Part shown: positions 28,801-35,686 of the stretch, piece after piece
How positions within the stretch are numbered: the stretch's first letter is position 1
Layout of the letters: each line of letters begins with the position of its first letter
From: Candidatus Omnitrophota bacterium
GTDB lineage: Bacteria; Omnitrophota; Gorgyraeia; Velamenicoccales; Velamenicoccaceae
Assembly: GCA_020052645.1 (NCBI GenBank)
Contig: JAGVOQ010000031.1
Coordinates: 35,818-99,817 of the forward strand
Length of the DNA stretch: 64,000 nucleotides
Direction: 5' to 3'
Notes under the pieces: generated by a model
Seen by the model: only the letters and a program-made list of their open reading frames with translations
The model's database searches: none
What the model was told of the DNA's origin: nothing
Position numbers and translations under genes: made by a program

Positions 28801-30349
28801 AACCTAAATTCCAAAATATAAGACGCAGATCCCTGTCAAAACCAAAAATTGCATTCGGTGAATTGTTCAAGATGCCGCGAAAGGTCTCCTCAGACCTGGC
28901 CAACTCAGCCTCTGCTTCTTTCAAATTTGCCAAAGCCTTATTAAGATTGTTCTTTTGAATTTCCAACTCAATACTTTTTAATAAGAAAAACATAAGGAAA
29001 GCATGTCCAAGAACAAGAAGAACAAAAAACATCATTAGTATTAAAATGACATAGAGTCGAAATTCCGCAATCTGAGCCTCAACCTTTTTAGCATCTAGTT
29101 CAACGCCCAGCAAAGACACTACCGCGCCTTCTCTGTCCACTAAAGGAACAAAAACTGAATATGTCATCTCGAAATAACGTGATAGGCCGCCCAAAGGCAT
29201 ATCTACCGTAGGTTGTTTAGAATAAAAAGCATCTAAAATCGCTTTTTCAGGTACTTTTGAAGCAATAGGTGGTTGATAGACGTAGGGATAAATTTGCATT
29301 CGGCTACCCACCACAAACGATAATTGCCCTTGATTAAAAGCTACCAGGTATAAAGACCGCACATAAGGTGCCACATCAGCTAACTCCATCATGCGATGAT
29401 GAACCTCAAGAAATTTAGGATACAAAGGGGTGTCCGCATAGCGAGCCGTCATAAGGCTTGAATCGATAGGGCCTAATGCATCCGCTAACAATTTGGCATC
29501 CGAAACAATCAATTGGATAAGTTGCTGACGCTCATGTTTATCTACTGTTACAACAAGCCGGTATCCAAGCAATAAAAATAATAAATACAGGATCAAAAAA
29601 GTCGTCACGATGTAACGGACATACTTAATTCCACGTACATTATGAAAAGCATTGTGCAAAGTAATGCGAGTCATAGCATAGAGAAAAATTAAAGCAATAA
29701 CATTCAATAAGAAGCTTCGCATCACTAGAAGAGAAATGCCTAATAGGCCAAACGAAAAATCTTTTTTGAATTGAGGGGCAGATAAAAATCCTGATTGAAA
29801 GATAACATTCGAGATATCAAAAGCATAAAAAAAGAAACAGATAGCGACAAGACGATAGAAGATTTTGTTTTCTTGCGCCGTCTTCTGACTACTAAAGCGC
29901 CACAAAGCAAAACCAACTAATAAAAACCCGAGAGAACCTATCAGATATCTAAGCGAATCATATCGGTAAGTCCCAAAAGATTGGCCAAAGAAAAAGTTAA
30001 CCAAGACAAAAACAAATGACACCAAGACATAAAAAGCTAATCGAGCCTTGATATTTTTTAGAATTCCTAGAGATTGTATTGAAAATTCAGAGAGACATGT
30101 GAATGAAAACACAAGAAGAAGACTGCGCACCCAAAACATAAAAAAAGGATCCCCGAAAGAAAGACTCAACATATCCAACCAAGTCCTTAATCCCTGGAAG
30201 AAACCAAAAATACTTAAAAAATGCCATGGAAGATTTTTTTTAGACCGTTCCCTAAGATAAAGAATCAAACATGCGGTGCCTAAAAAAAAGAAAGAAACGC
30301 CGTGGAATAAATAGATAAAATCAAGATTCTGCAGCAATATTTTTTGCAT
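25850..30349 (-). CDS. Large membrane histidine kinase with six PAS domains
   Basis: 1499 residues. A seven-or-so-helix membrane module (1-230) is followed by a second membrane-bounded sensor (about 245-455) with an extracytoplasmic part between helices YIVTTFLILYLLFLLLGYRL and the one near VILILMMFFVLLVLGHAFLM. Six PAS domains follow (about 480-1220), then HisKA with the phospho-His in SHELRTPLSAIKEG and HATPase_c with NLLNNALKF and GTGLGLYISRNLVEAMGG. PAS 4 holds CHGCP and PAS 5 holds CPSCDQCG, cysteine clusters that could bind a metal or sense redox. It has no receiver domain of its own; three receivers follow. Ligand unknown. Confidence 0.93.
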   Translation of the reverse strand: MQKILLQNLDFIYLFHGVSFFFLGTACLILYLRERSKKNLPWHFLSIFGFFQGLRTWLDMLSLSFGDPFFMFWVRSLLLVFSFTCLSEFSIQSLGILKNIKARLAFYVLVSFVFVLVNFFFGQSFGTYRYDSLRYLIGSLGFLLVGFALWRFSSQKTAQENKIFYRLVAICFFFYAFDISNVIFQSGFLSAPQFKKDFSFGLLGISLLVMRSFLLNVIALIFLYAMTRITLHNAFHNVRGIKYVRYIVTTFLILYLLFLLLGYRLVVTVDKHERQQLIQLIVSDAKLLADALGPIDSSLMTARYADTPLYPKFLEVHHRMMELADVAPYVRSLYLVAFNQGQLSFVVGSRMQIYPYVYQPPIASKVPEKAILDAFYSKQPTVDMPLGGLSRYFEMTYSVFVPLVDREGAVVSLLGVELDAKKVEAQIAEFRLYVILILMMFFVLLVLGHAFLMFFLLKSIELEIQKNNLNKALANLKEAEAELARSEETFRGILNNSPNAIFGFDRDLRLIFWNLGSENLYGYLKPEVVDEKNPLLSKKFTVVLGIESLDAEIQKVFLNKTFQWEMVHATKFGNFDASMTLFPVKDPLGHILFGIGLVQDISEHKRFEEKLQEAHAKIKTVLDGATQVAMIALDLKGVITVFNTGAEKMLGYSALEAIGKPIFDLAYLQADVFAFKEALAKKFGASIDWPDYQRNDILEELAKEREVTWRHKDLNLVPVELAFTPLKNEKGGFVGYLAVAINLSKRKALETISQESQKKYEDLVENLNIGIFRTEPEYPGHFIYVNSVFAKLTDAAHKEELYNIQISDFYKNKIDRENFINRLKSHGIVQNEEIQGKTLKGKPFWALVSAELKKDKNGSSYVDGIFQDITELKKMEQNLYDERDRLRTIAASIGAGLFLINKDYEIVWANETSERWFGEIESYQGQKCFQVYRFLDHVCHGCPTKKTFETGLIQTAEERTVFPDGKIMDLLISSSPIKNEKGEVEQVLELALDITDRKRTVELLEYERALSKNIIDSISDALIVIDCNNKKIVDSNRIFLVEAGLKKEDVVGKTCDQVRSYFCPSCDQCGFDQVVREGQVILSTHMHQDKDGHKVFVDVTLAPLRDEKGQIIGVINVARNVTNRKKMEEELRKYSQDLETLIKERTRALEVSEQMFRKLFESAMDGIIIRDAETKIVIDVNPSLLLLLECGREEILGLDCRVISLFETSNIFEKIDEQLKHTTSVFFDDVSIKTCTGREAVFEIRSSLYFVENRKVIQSNLRDVTERKKIEKIKAEFVSMVSHELRTPLSAIKEGVEIVADGTQGSIKKSQSECLNIALSNINRLNRLIGDILDISKIQSNLLRINLVACDVSEVVDQVYGLLKIEIEKHGMIFLTDLEKKLPLVMADKDRLNQILLNLLNNALKFTREKSKITLSCYRNGGFVEFSVRDEGPGISESEISRLFGKFVQLDSGLVRRAGGTGLGLYISRNLVEAMGGVIWAESKLGHGSVFKFTIPIKE

Positions 30350-30714
30350 AAGACTTGGACTCTCTATTTGCTTAAAATATTAACAACAACGCAGATGATT
30401 TAATATGAGGACGTAAAACTAATGAAGAATTCCAAAATGATTCTAAAGATCCGGGGGATTCCCAGAGCTCAAATATAAATGCGAGAGATTGAAATTTGAG
30501 CACATAAATATGCACCGAAGGCCGCATCCAGTGAAATCCCGCCGTTCTTTAGGCTCAGACGAACCCGCAAAAACTTCATAAAGGTGCGGGGCCGTACTCG
30601 CTGCTCGGCTTATCCCTTACAGGGAGGCTTCACACTCCCCTCCGGGGAGGCTTCGCACTCGCCTCGCTACGCTCGTTACGACACCCACTTAAATTTTCAT
30701 TATCTGAAAATTTA
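30350..30714. other. Non-coding stretch between the kinase gene and tRNA-Gly
   Basis: No gene is seen. It holds hairpins GCTCAAAT/AATTTGAGC (30469-30502), a GC-rich tract with repeated AGGCTTC/CACTC units (30610-30680), a GAAATCCCGCCGTTCTTT segment resembling the unit beside tRNA-Met, and a perfect 12-base stem CTTAAATTTTCA / TGAAAATTTAAG (30688-30716) touching the tRNA-Gly 3' end. The kinase promoter should lie here, but no clear -35/-10 pair is visible. Confidence 0.6.
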
Positions 30715-30785
30715 AGCGGGAGATGGGAATCGAACCCACATAACCAGCTTGGAAGGCTAGTGTTCTACCACTGAACTACTCCCGC
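30715..30785 (-). tRNA. tRNA-Gly (anticodon TCC)
   Basis: Acceptor GCGGGAG/CTCCCGC, anticodon stem CTAGC/GCTGG with loop CTTCCAA, T loop TTCGATT, discriminator T, CCA not encoded. Third tRNA of the Thr-Tyr-Gly run. Confidence 0.96.
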
Positions 30786-30805
30786 AAACTTACGCCACTG
30801 AATCC

Positions 30806-30901
30806 TTCGACGCGGCTGACTTCATCAGCCTTGCTCAGGATGGTTCGACCTATGGTGAGCAAGTGAGCAAAGCGAACGCGTCGAACCACTACTCCCGCAA
30901 A
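30806..30901. repeat. Palindromic insertion ending in a tRNA-Gly 5'-end copy
   Basis: Outer arms TTCGACGCG (30806-30814) and CGCGTCGAA (30877-30885) are exact reverse complements; inner GGCTGA/TCAGCC and TTGCTCA/TGAGCAA also pair. Immediately after it, ACTACTCCCGCAAA (30888-30901) repeats the 5' end of tRNA-Gly and its flank. Confidence 0.75.
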
Positions 30902-30911
30902 ACCTGGTACA

Positions 30912-30967
30912 ACCAGACGTAGCTAAACGTGCAGCCCCGCTTTTGCGGGGCGAAACACTTTAGCGAA
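30912..30967. repeat. Hairpin element at the 3' end of tRNA-Tyr
   Basis: Outer arms CCAGACGTAGCTAAA / TTTAGCGAAGTCTGG match at 13 of 15 positions and enclose GCCCCGC/GCGGGGC with a TTTT loop. The right arm runs into the encoded CCA of tRNA-Tyr. It may serve processing or termination (inference). Confidence 0.7.
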
Positions 30968-30970
30968 GTC

Positions 30971-31056
30971 TGGTGGACGGGAAAGGATTCGAACCTTTGA
31001 AGCATGTGTGCAGCAGATTTACAGTCTGCCCCCTTTAGCCACTTGGGTACCCGTCC
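30971..31056 (-). tRNA. tRNA-Tyr (anticodon GTA)
   Basis: 86 bases, class II with a long variable arm: acceptor GGACGGG/CCCGTCC, anticodon stem CAGA/TCTG around CTGTAAA, T arm AAAGG/CCTTT, and an encoded ACCA end. Confidence 0.96.
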
Positions 31057-31074
31057 TTAAAATATGACACTTAA

Positions 31075-31147
31075 AGCTGGCGACCCGAATCGAACGGGTG
31101 ACCCTCTCATTACAAGTGAGATGCTCTACCAACTGAGCTACGCCAGC
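31075..31147 (-). tRNA. tRNA-Thr (anticodon TGT)
   Basis: Acceptor GCTGGCG/CGCCAGC, anticodon stem TCTCA/TGAGA with loop CTTGTAA, T loop TTCGATT, discriminator T, CCA not encoded. Its first base is only 8 bases past the stop of the nuclease gene, so it probably matures from that messenger. Confidence 0.96.
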
Positions 31148-31155
31148 AAAAAACT

Positions 31156-31569
31156 TTATTTTAAAAAATCAAACCTTGACTCATAGTCTACAGCCAAAAC
31201 AACAAACTTCTTTTGATTATTTTTAGCTGGTTTTAACCTCAACTTAAAAGAACTTCTATTTTTTATTCTATCAAGAGGAATAAAATAAACCTTTCGAACT
31301 TCAGGGCAATAAGCAGCTACAACATCAATGTCGTTTAATGAATAATGGATAACACTGTGGTTATTTGCGCTTCTTAAAGGTACGTCTATGACACCATTAC
31401 GCAACGACACATATTTTACCTGAACTCTCTTAAAAATCCCGCCTTTTTCAACAACTAAATCATATCTATTGTCTTCACCCCAAGGAAAGAGCACATTAAA
31501 GCCTTTTTCCTTTAACAAAAATGTAACAAAAGCTTCGGCAATATCACCTTTTTGCTTTGTCAAGGCCAT
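31156..31569 (-). CDS. Small PD-(D/E)XK endonuclease, homing-type fold
   Basis: 137 residues. Catalytic elements: Glu in KGDIAEAFVTFLL, Asp in NRYDLVV, and QVK in FKRVQVKYVS, the spacing of a PD-(D/E)XK core. The opening segment and FNVLFPWGEDN resemble the I-Ssp6803I-like family (PF11645), which includes the endonuclease of a cyanobacterial tRNA-fMet intron. No intron is visible here. The start overlaps the nnrD end by 26 bases, so it is coupled to it, and tRNA-Thr follows 8 bases past its stop. Target unknown; a repair or restriction role is the alternative. Confidence 0.78.
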   Translation of the reverse strand: MALTKQKGDIAEAFVTFLLKEKGFNVLFPWGEDNRYDLVVEKGGIFKRVQVKYVSLRNGVIDVPLRSANNHSVIHYSLNDIDVVAAYCPEVRKVYFIPLDRIKNRSSFKLRLKPAKNNQKKFVVLAVDYESRFDFLK

Positions 31570-32437
31570 TTTTTCCCTCTTCCATCTTCTTTAAAGCCCT
31601 TGGCAAATACTCAATGATATCTGAGGCGATCATACCCACTTGTGTTTTATCTCGTGCCACTAAATCACCGGCTAAACCATGAAGATAAACGCCCCAACGC
31701 GCCGCTTCAAAGGCGGGCATGCCCTGCCCTAAAAAAGCAGCAACAATTCCTGACAAGACGTCCCCGCTCCCAGCTGTTGCCATTCCCGGATTTCCTGTTT
31801 TATTAATATAAAGTTTTCGCCCTGGAAAAGCCACAATGGTCTTAAACCCCTTTAATATTAAGGCCTTATTGTATCTAAGAGCAAAATCTTTTGCAACTTT
31901 TTTTCTTGAAGCCTGAATAGCAGCGCTCGTCACTCCTTCCATCCGTGCCATCTCTTTAGGATGAGGAGTCAAAACAATATCTTTTTTATTTTTTTTCAAA
32001 ATCCCCAAGTGGCCGACAAGCGCATTCAAAGCGTCAGCATCCACCACCATCGGGAGTTCGTCTAAGCCGATGATTTTTCGGATTAATGCCTGAGTCGAAA
32101 CATGTTGAGTGAGTCCCGGCCCGATAAGAAGACAGTGAACTTTTTTTAAAAAATTCTTAATCTCTTTAAAAGAAGAAAGACTTAAAGTTTTATCCGTTGT
32201 TTGCGCCAGAGACAAAACCATAACCTCAGGCGCTAGCCTTTTTGTTACAACGTCGTATATTCCTCGCGGAATCCCTAAAGTCACCAACCCTGCTCCCGCG
32301 CGGATCGCAGCGTTTGCGCACAAACACGCCGCTCCTGAATAACGCATAGAGCCGGCCAAAATAAAAACATGGCCAAAATCGGTCTTATGAGCGTCAGGCT
32401 TTCTGTGGAATAATCGCGCTGGCCACTGCATATTCAT
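31544..32437 (-). CDS. nnrD: ADP-dependent NAD(P)H-hydrate dehydratase
   Basis: Repairs hydrated NADH/NADPH. 297 residues, only the C-terminal half of bifunctional YjeF/Nnr: FGHVFILAGSMRYSGAACL, AAIRAGAGLVTLGIP, VVDADALNAL, LTPHPKEMARM and the ribokinase-like anion hole GSGDVLSGIVAAFLGQG. The epimerase partner NnrE is not adjacent. It starts 44 bases (or 38, from the second Met) inside acpS, an unusually long overlap; no later Met leaves the N-terminal strand intact. Confidence 0.93.
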   Translation of the reverse strand: MNMQWPARLFHRKPDAHKTDFGHVFILAGSMRYSGAACLCANAAIRAGAGLVTLGIPRGIYDVVTKRLAPEVMVLSLAQTTDKTLSLSSFKEIKNFLKKVHCLLIGPGLTQHVSTQALIRKIIGLDELPMVVDADALNALVGHLGILKKNKKDIVLTPHPKEMARMEGVTSAAIQASRKKVAKDFALRYNKALILKGFKTIVAFPGRKLYINKTGNPGMATAGSGDVLSGIVAAFLGQGMPAFEAARWGVYLHGLAGDLVARDKTQVGMIASDIIEYLPRALKKMEEGKNGLDKAKR

Positions 32438-32744
32438 GCGTATGGGAAATTGACACTGTTATCAAGCGCCGCTTATTTTTTATCAGACAATACGGACGCC
32501 CGTATTTATCATTACAAATTTCGATATCTTTAAAATTAAGCTTAGGGTTCGTCCCATACGCCTTAAACACCGCTTCCTTAGCGGCAAAGCGTGCCGCCAA
32601 GTGCTGCATGGGAAATCGCTTACTATTAGAATAAGCCAATTCTTTTTTCGTAAAGATCCTATTTAAAAAAACATCTCCCCAGCGTTTGATCGCCGCTTCA
32701 AGACGCTTTATTTCAACTATGTCAATCCCACTACCTTTAATCAT
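32394..32744 (-). CDS. acpS: Holo-[acyl-carrier-protein] synthase
   Basis: Transfers 4'-phosphopantetheine from CoA to acyl carrier protein. 116 residues with GSGIDIVEIKRLE (Mg ligand Asp) and FAAKEAVFKAYGT (second ligand Glu), and the C-terminal strand ITVSISHTHEYAVASAII. It starts 3 bases after pdxJ ends and overlaps nnrD. Confidence 0.96.
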   Translation of the reverse strand: MIKGSGIDIVEIKRLEAAIKRWGDVFLNRIFTKKELAYSNSKRFPMQHLAARFAAKEAVFKAYGTNPKLNFKDIEICNDKYGRPYCLIKNKRRLITVSISHTHEYAVASAIIPQKA

Positions 32745-32746
32745 AT

Positions 32747-33460
32747 TTAAGAAATAAGTTTTTTCATCTCAAGCACAGAAGCTTTGAGCCCGTAAAAAAT
32801 CGAATGACAAATAATAGCGTATCCGATATTTAATTCATATAAACCCTCTAGACTCGCGATCGGTTTCACATTCTCATAGTCTAAACCATGTCCCGCGTTA
32901 ACCAGCATGTTAAATTTTTTTGCGTATTGGACAGCCTCATTGATTTTTTTAAAATTCCCTCTTCGCGCCGTCGCTGTCTGGCTATTGGCGTAACGCCCTG
33001 TATGAAGCTCAATAATCCGCGCGCCGCAATCAGCTGCAGCGCGAATTTGTTTTTTGTCAGGCTCGATAAAAAGACTCGTCTCAATTTTATTTTCTTCTAA
33101 ACGCCTGATGACGCGCGCAACTGCAACGCTCCATCGCACGACATCTAAACCGCCTTCCGTTGTCAATTCTTTACGCTTTTCAGGCACAAGGGTCGCTTGA
33201 TCAGGCTTAACAGAACAAGCGATATTGACAATCGAAGGCGCGATAGACATTTCAAGATTCAATCTAATGCTAACTTTTTTTCTTAAAATCACAACGTCTT
33301 TGTCCTGGATATGACGCCTGTCTTCACGCAAATGAACAACGAGAGAATCCGCACCCGCTGCCTCACAGACCTTAGCCGCGCAAAGAATATCCGGAAATGT
33401 TGATTTCCTTAATTGCCGAAGTGTCGCGATATGATCTATATTTACACCAAGCTTAGGCAT
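32747..33460 (-). CDS. pdxJ: Pyridoxine 5'-phosphate synthase
   Basis: Closes the pyridoxine ring from 1-deoxyxylulose 5-phosphate and 3-amino-2-oxopropyl phosphate. 237 residues: LGVNIDHIATLRQLR, VVHLREDRRHIQDKDV, LNLEMSIA, ELHTGRYA and NAGHGLDYENV. pdxA, the preceding step, is at 59592 in this window. It heads the pdxJ-acpS-nnrD-nuclease run. Confidence 0.97.
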   Translation of the reverse strand: MPKLGVNIDHIATLRQLRKSTFPDILCAAKVCEAAGADSLVVHLREDRRHIQDKDVVILRKKVSIRLNLEMSIAPSIVNIACSVKPDQATLVPEKRKELTTEGGLDVVRWSVAVARVIRRLEENKIETSLFIEPDKKQIRAAADCGARIIELHTGRYANSQTATARRGNFKKINEAVQYAKKFNMLVNAGHGLDYENVKPIASLEGLYELNIGYAIICHSIFYGLKASVLEMKKLIS

Positions 33461-33505
33461 TTTTTTAAATTGTTCATTGTTAATTATTAATTGCGCCGAA
33501 GGCGC

Positions 33506-33628
33506 TCACTTAAACTCTCCGTTCACGTAAAAATAAACGACGATCGCCAAAATCAACGCGATCAATTTATACAATGGATAATGAGTAAACCATTTTTTAA
33601 GATCTGAAAAAATATTCAGAAAATTCAT
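33506..33628 (-). CDS. 40-residue single-helix protein, CdaR-like membrane anchor
   Basis: A short frame starting at the base after the cdaA stop (TAA then ATG), with GAGGGG as ribosome site inside the cdaA end. Residues 1-18 are amphipathic (MNFLNIFSDLKKWFTHYP), 19-36 form one transmembrane helix (LYKLIALILAIVVYFYVN), then GEFK and stop. The helix looks like the N-terminal anchor of CdaR (YbbR), which normally follows cdaA and carries several extracytoplasmic YbbR domains. Those domains are absent here and no remnant is seen downstream. Probably a real small protein partner of CdaA (inference). Confidence 0.72.
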   Translation of the reverse strand: MNFLNIFSDLKKWFTHYPLYKLIALILAIVVYFYVNGEFK

Positions 33629-34441
33629 TTATCCCCTCTTCTCAAAATGTTCTTTTTTTATTTCCAATTTTATTTCCAATAAAGTTTTAAGTTTATGCAG
33701 AACTTCTTCGCTAGAAAGCCCCTGGGTCAATCGGCCGCCCACGGCCAACGAAAGTAATCCGGTTTCTTCGGAAGCGATCAAGACGATCGCATCTGTTTCC
33801 TCGCTCAAACCCAATGCCGCCCGATGACGCGTCCCCAGAGAATGGCTTAAATATGGGTTTTGCGCCAAAGGAAAAAGACAGCTCGCGGCTGCTATTGTGT
33901 TGCCCTGGACTACCACGCCTCCGTCGTGAAGAGGCGAAAGCGGCGTAAAAATCGTTTGCAAAAACTCAGGCGAAAGCTTGCCACCCAGTATCACTCCGCT
34001 ATCGATGTAGCTTTTTAATCGATCTTCGCGCTCAATAGCTACAAGCGCGCCGATCTTTTTTTCAGAAAGCCAGCTCACCGCAGTAACAAGCTGTCTGATC
34101 AACTCATCTATCTCTTCCTCCTGCAATCCCGGGGCAAAAAGATGCGGCTGGCCCAACCGGGCTAAACCAAACCTAAGCTCAGGCTGAAAAATAACAATAA
34201 TAGCGATTACGGATATGGCAAAAAGCTTTGTCAACAACCAATCTAAAGTATTCAGGCCCAATTTTTGCGCCAGGAAAAACGCAACCACTAAGATAAAAAT
34301 ACCCTTCCAAACCTGGCCGGCCCGGGTCCCTTCAAAAAAGATCATGATCCTAAAAAAAACAAACCAAAGGATCGAAATTTCTATTATTGGTTTTAAAACC
34401 GACCAATATACTATGAAAAAATTTACTATTCTCTCGCCCAT
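33629..34441 (-). CDS. cdaA: Diadenylate cyclase CdaA (c-di-AMP synthase)
   Basis: Makes c-di-AMP from two ATP at the membrane. 270 residues: three transmembrane helices in the first 90, then the DAC domain with LSPLHDGGVVVQG (DGG for the usual DGA), GTRHRAALGLSEETDA (RHR motif) and SEETGLLSLAVGGRL. The usual partner cdaR is replaced by the 40-residue gene at 33506. Upstream neighbours folP-ftsH-tilS match a common bacterial order. Confidence 0.96.
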   Translation of the reverse strand: MGERIVNFFIVYWSVLKPIIEISILWFVFFRIMIFFEGTRAGQVWKGIFILVVAFFLAQKLGLNTLDWLLTKLFAISVIAIIVIFQPELRFGLARLGQPHLFAPGLQEEEIDELIRQLVTAVSWLSEKKIGALVAIEREDRLKSYIDSGVILGGKLSPEFLQTIFTPLSPLHDGGVVVQGNTIAAASCLFPLAQNPYLSHSLGTRHRAALGLSEETDAIVLIASEETGLLSLAVGGRLTQGLSSEEVLHKLKTLLEIKLEIKKEHFEKRG

Positions 34442-34471
34442 TTTTTCCCCATAAAAAAATTATTTCTTTTT

Positions 34472-35668
34472 TTAGCGCGCAAGTATATCCACAAATTCTA
34501 AAACCTGTTTCATTTCGCGGACATCATGAACGCGGACAATGTCGGCTCCATGAGCTACGGCCATGGCACAAGCCCCAGCTGTTCCCCATTGCCTTTTGTC
34601 AACATCACATCCGAGAATCTTACCAATAAAAGACTTCCTTGACAACCCCACCAAGACAGGACGTCCCAAACTTTTGAAAACAGAAAGATTCCTTAAAATC
34701 TCACAATTATGCTCGACGGTTTTTCCAAAACCGATGCCCGGATCAACAACAATTTTCTCTAAAGCGATACCTGCTTCTTGGGCCCTGGCAACCGCAACTT
34801 CCAAAAAACCCATGATCTCACGCAAAAGATCTCTGTAGACGGGTTTTTGCTGCATCGTCTGCGGCGTCCCCTGCATATGCATAAGAACAACCGAGGCCTT
34901 AAAACGAGCGATCAGTTGAGCCATCTTTTTATCAAAACGCAAAGCGGAAATATCATTAACGATTGTCGCCCCGGCGTCCAAGGCGGCGCGAGCAACTGCG
35001 CTCTTAGTCGTATCAATAGAAACAGGAACGCGAACTTTTTTGACCAAGCGGGTTAAAATCGGCATAACCCGCTTAAGTTCTTCTTGTGTGGAAACTTTTT
35101 CAGCACCCGGCTTTGTTGATTCGCCGCCGATATCCAAAATATCTGCACCACTTGCAACAAAATCTTCTGCAAGTGCGAGCGTCTCTTCAATATCCCGCTT
35201 TAAAAGCCCATCTTGGCTGAATGAATCCGGCGTCATGTTAATAATTCCCATGAGCAAGGTCCGCCGGCCCATCCGAAATTTTTTATTCCCCGCTAAAAAA
35301 AAAGAACCCTTGCCTTCAAAATTTTTTAAAAGAACCTGGATGTCTCTCGCCACCTGACGTAATCCAAACGGCTGCTTTTTTAGTTTTTCAGATAAACCCA
35401 CCAGTTGAGAAACATTGCCCATAATAAGACAATCCGTTGTCTTCTCTTTGCCCGTGAGCGCGCCGCGGCAAAGCGCCACGTCTCCTCCTAACGACAACAT
35501 CTCTTGTTTTAAAATATTCGCCGAATAAGAAGCGACGCCATGAAGCTTGATCAAGCGCACAAAGCTTTTCTTAAGCATAATGCTCATGCCACCTTGATCC
35601 ACACCTATTTTTTTAAATTCTCTGACAAGGTCTTCTGAATTCTGCGGGGAGAAAACATAGGAATTCAT
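34472..35668 (-). CDS. folP: Dihydropteroate synthase with N-terminal extra domain
   Basis: Condenses p-aminobenzoate with the pterin diphosphate. 398 residues instead of about 280: the barrel occupies about 132-398 with LLMGIINMTPDSFSQDG, DIGGESTKPGAEKV, INDISALRFD, VVLMHMQGTP and VDPGIGFGKTVEHN. The first 130 residues (ANILKQEMLSLGGDVALCRG, LIMGNVSQLVGLSEKL) form an added domain seen in several anaerobe FolPs; its function is not known to me. The reaction feeds the tetrahydrofolate used by the acs genes. Confidence 0.94.
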   Translation of the reverse strand: MNSYVFSPQNSEDLVREFKKIGVDQGGMSIMLKKSFVRLIKLHGVASYSANILKQEMLSLGGDVALCRGALTGKEKTTDCLIMGNVSQLVGLSEKLKKQPFGLRQVARDIQVLLKNFEGKGSFFLAGNKKFRMGRRTLLMGIINMTPDSFSQDGLLKRDIEETLALAEDFVASGADILDIGGESTKPGAEKVSTQEELKRVMPILTRLVKKVRVPVSIDTTKSAVARAALDAGATIVNDISALRFDKKMAQLIARFKASVVLMHMQGTPQTMQQKPVYRDLLREIMGFLEVAVARAQEAGIALEKIVVDPGIGFGKTVEHNCEILRNLSVFKSLGRPVLVGLSRKSFIGKILGCDVDKRQWGTAGACAMAVAHGADIVRVHDVREMKQVLEFVDILAR

Positions 35669-35686
35669 AAAAAGGATTTGATCTTT

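Noticed and set aside
31075-31147. Group I intron associated with the nuclease
   Set aside because: All three tRNAs are uninterrupted and no catalytic-core-like sequence is visible in the gaps.
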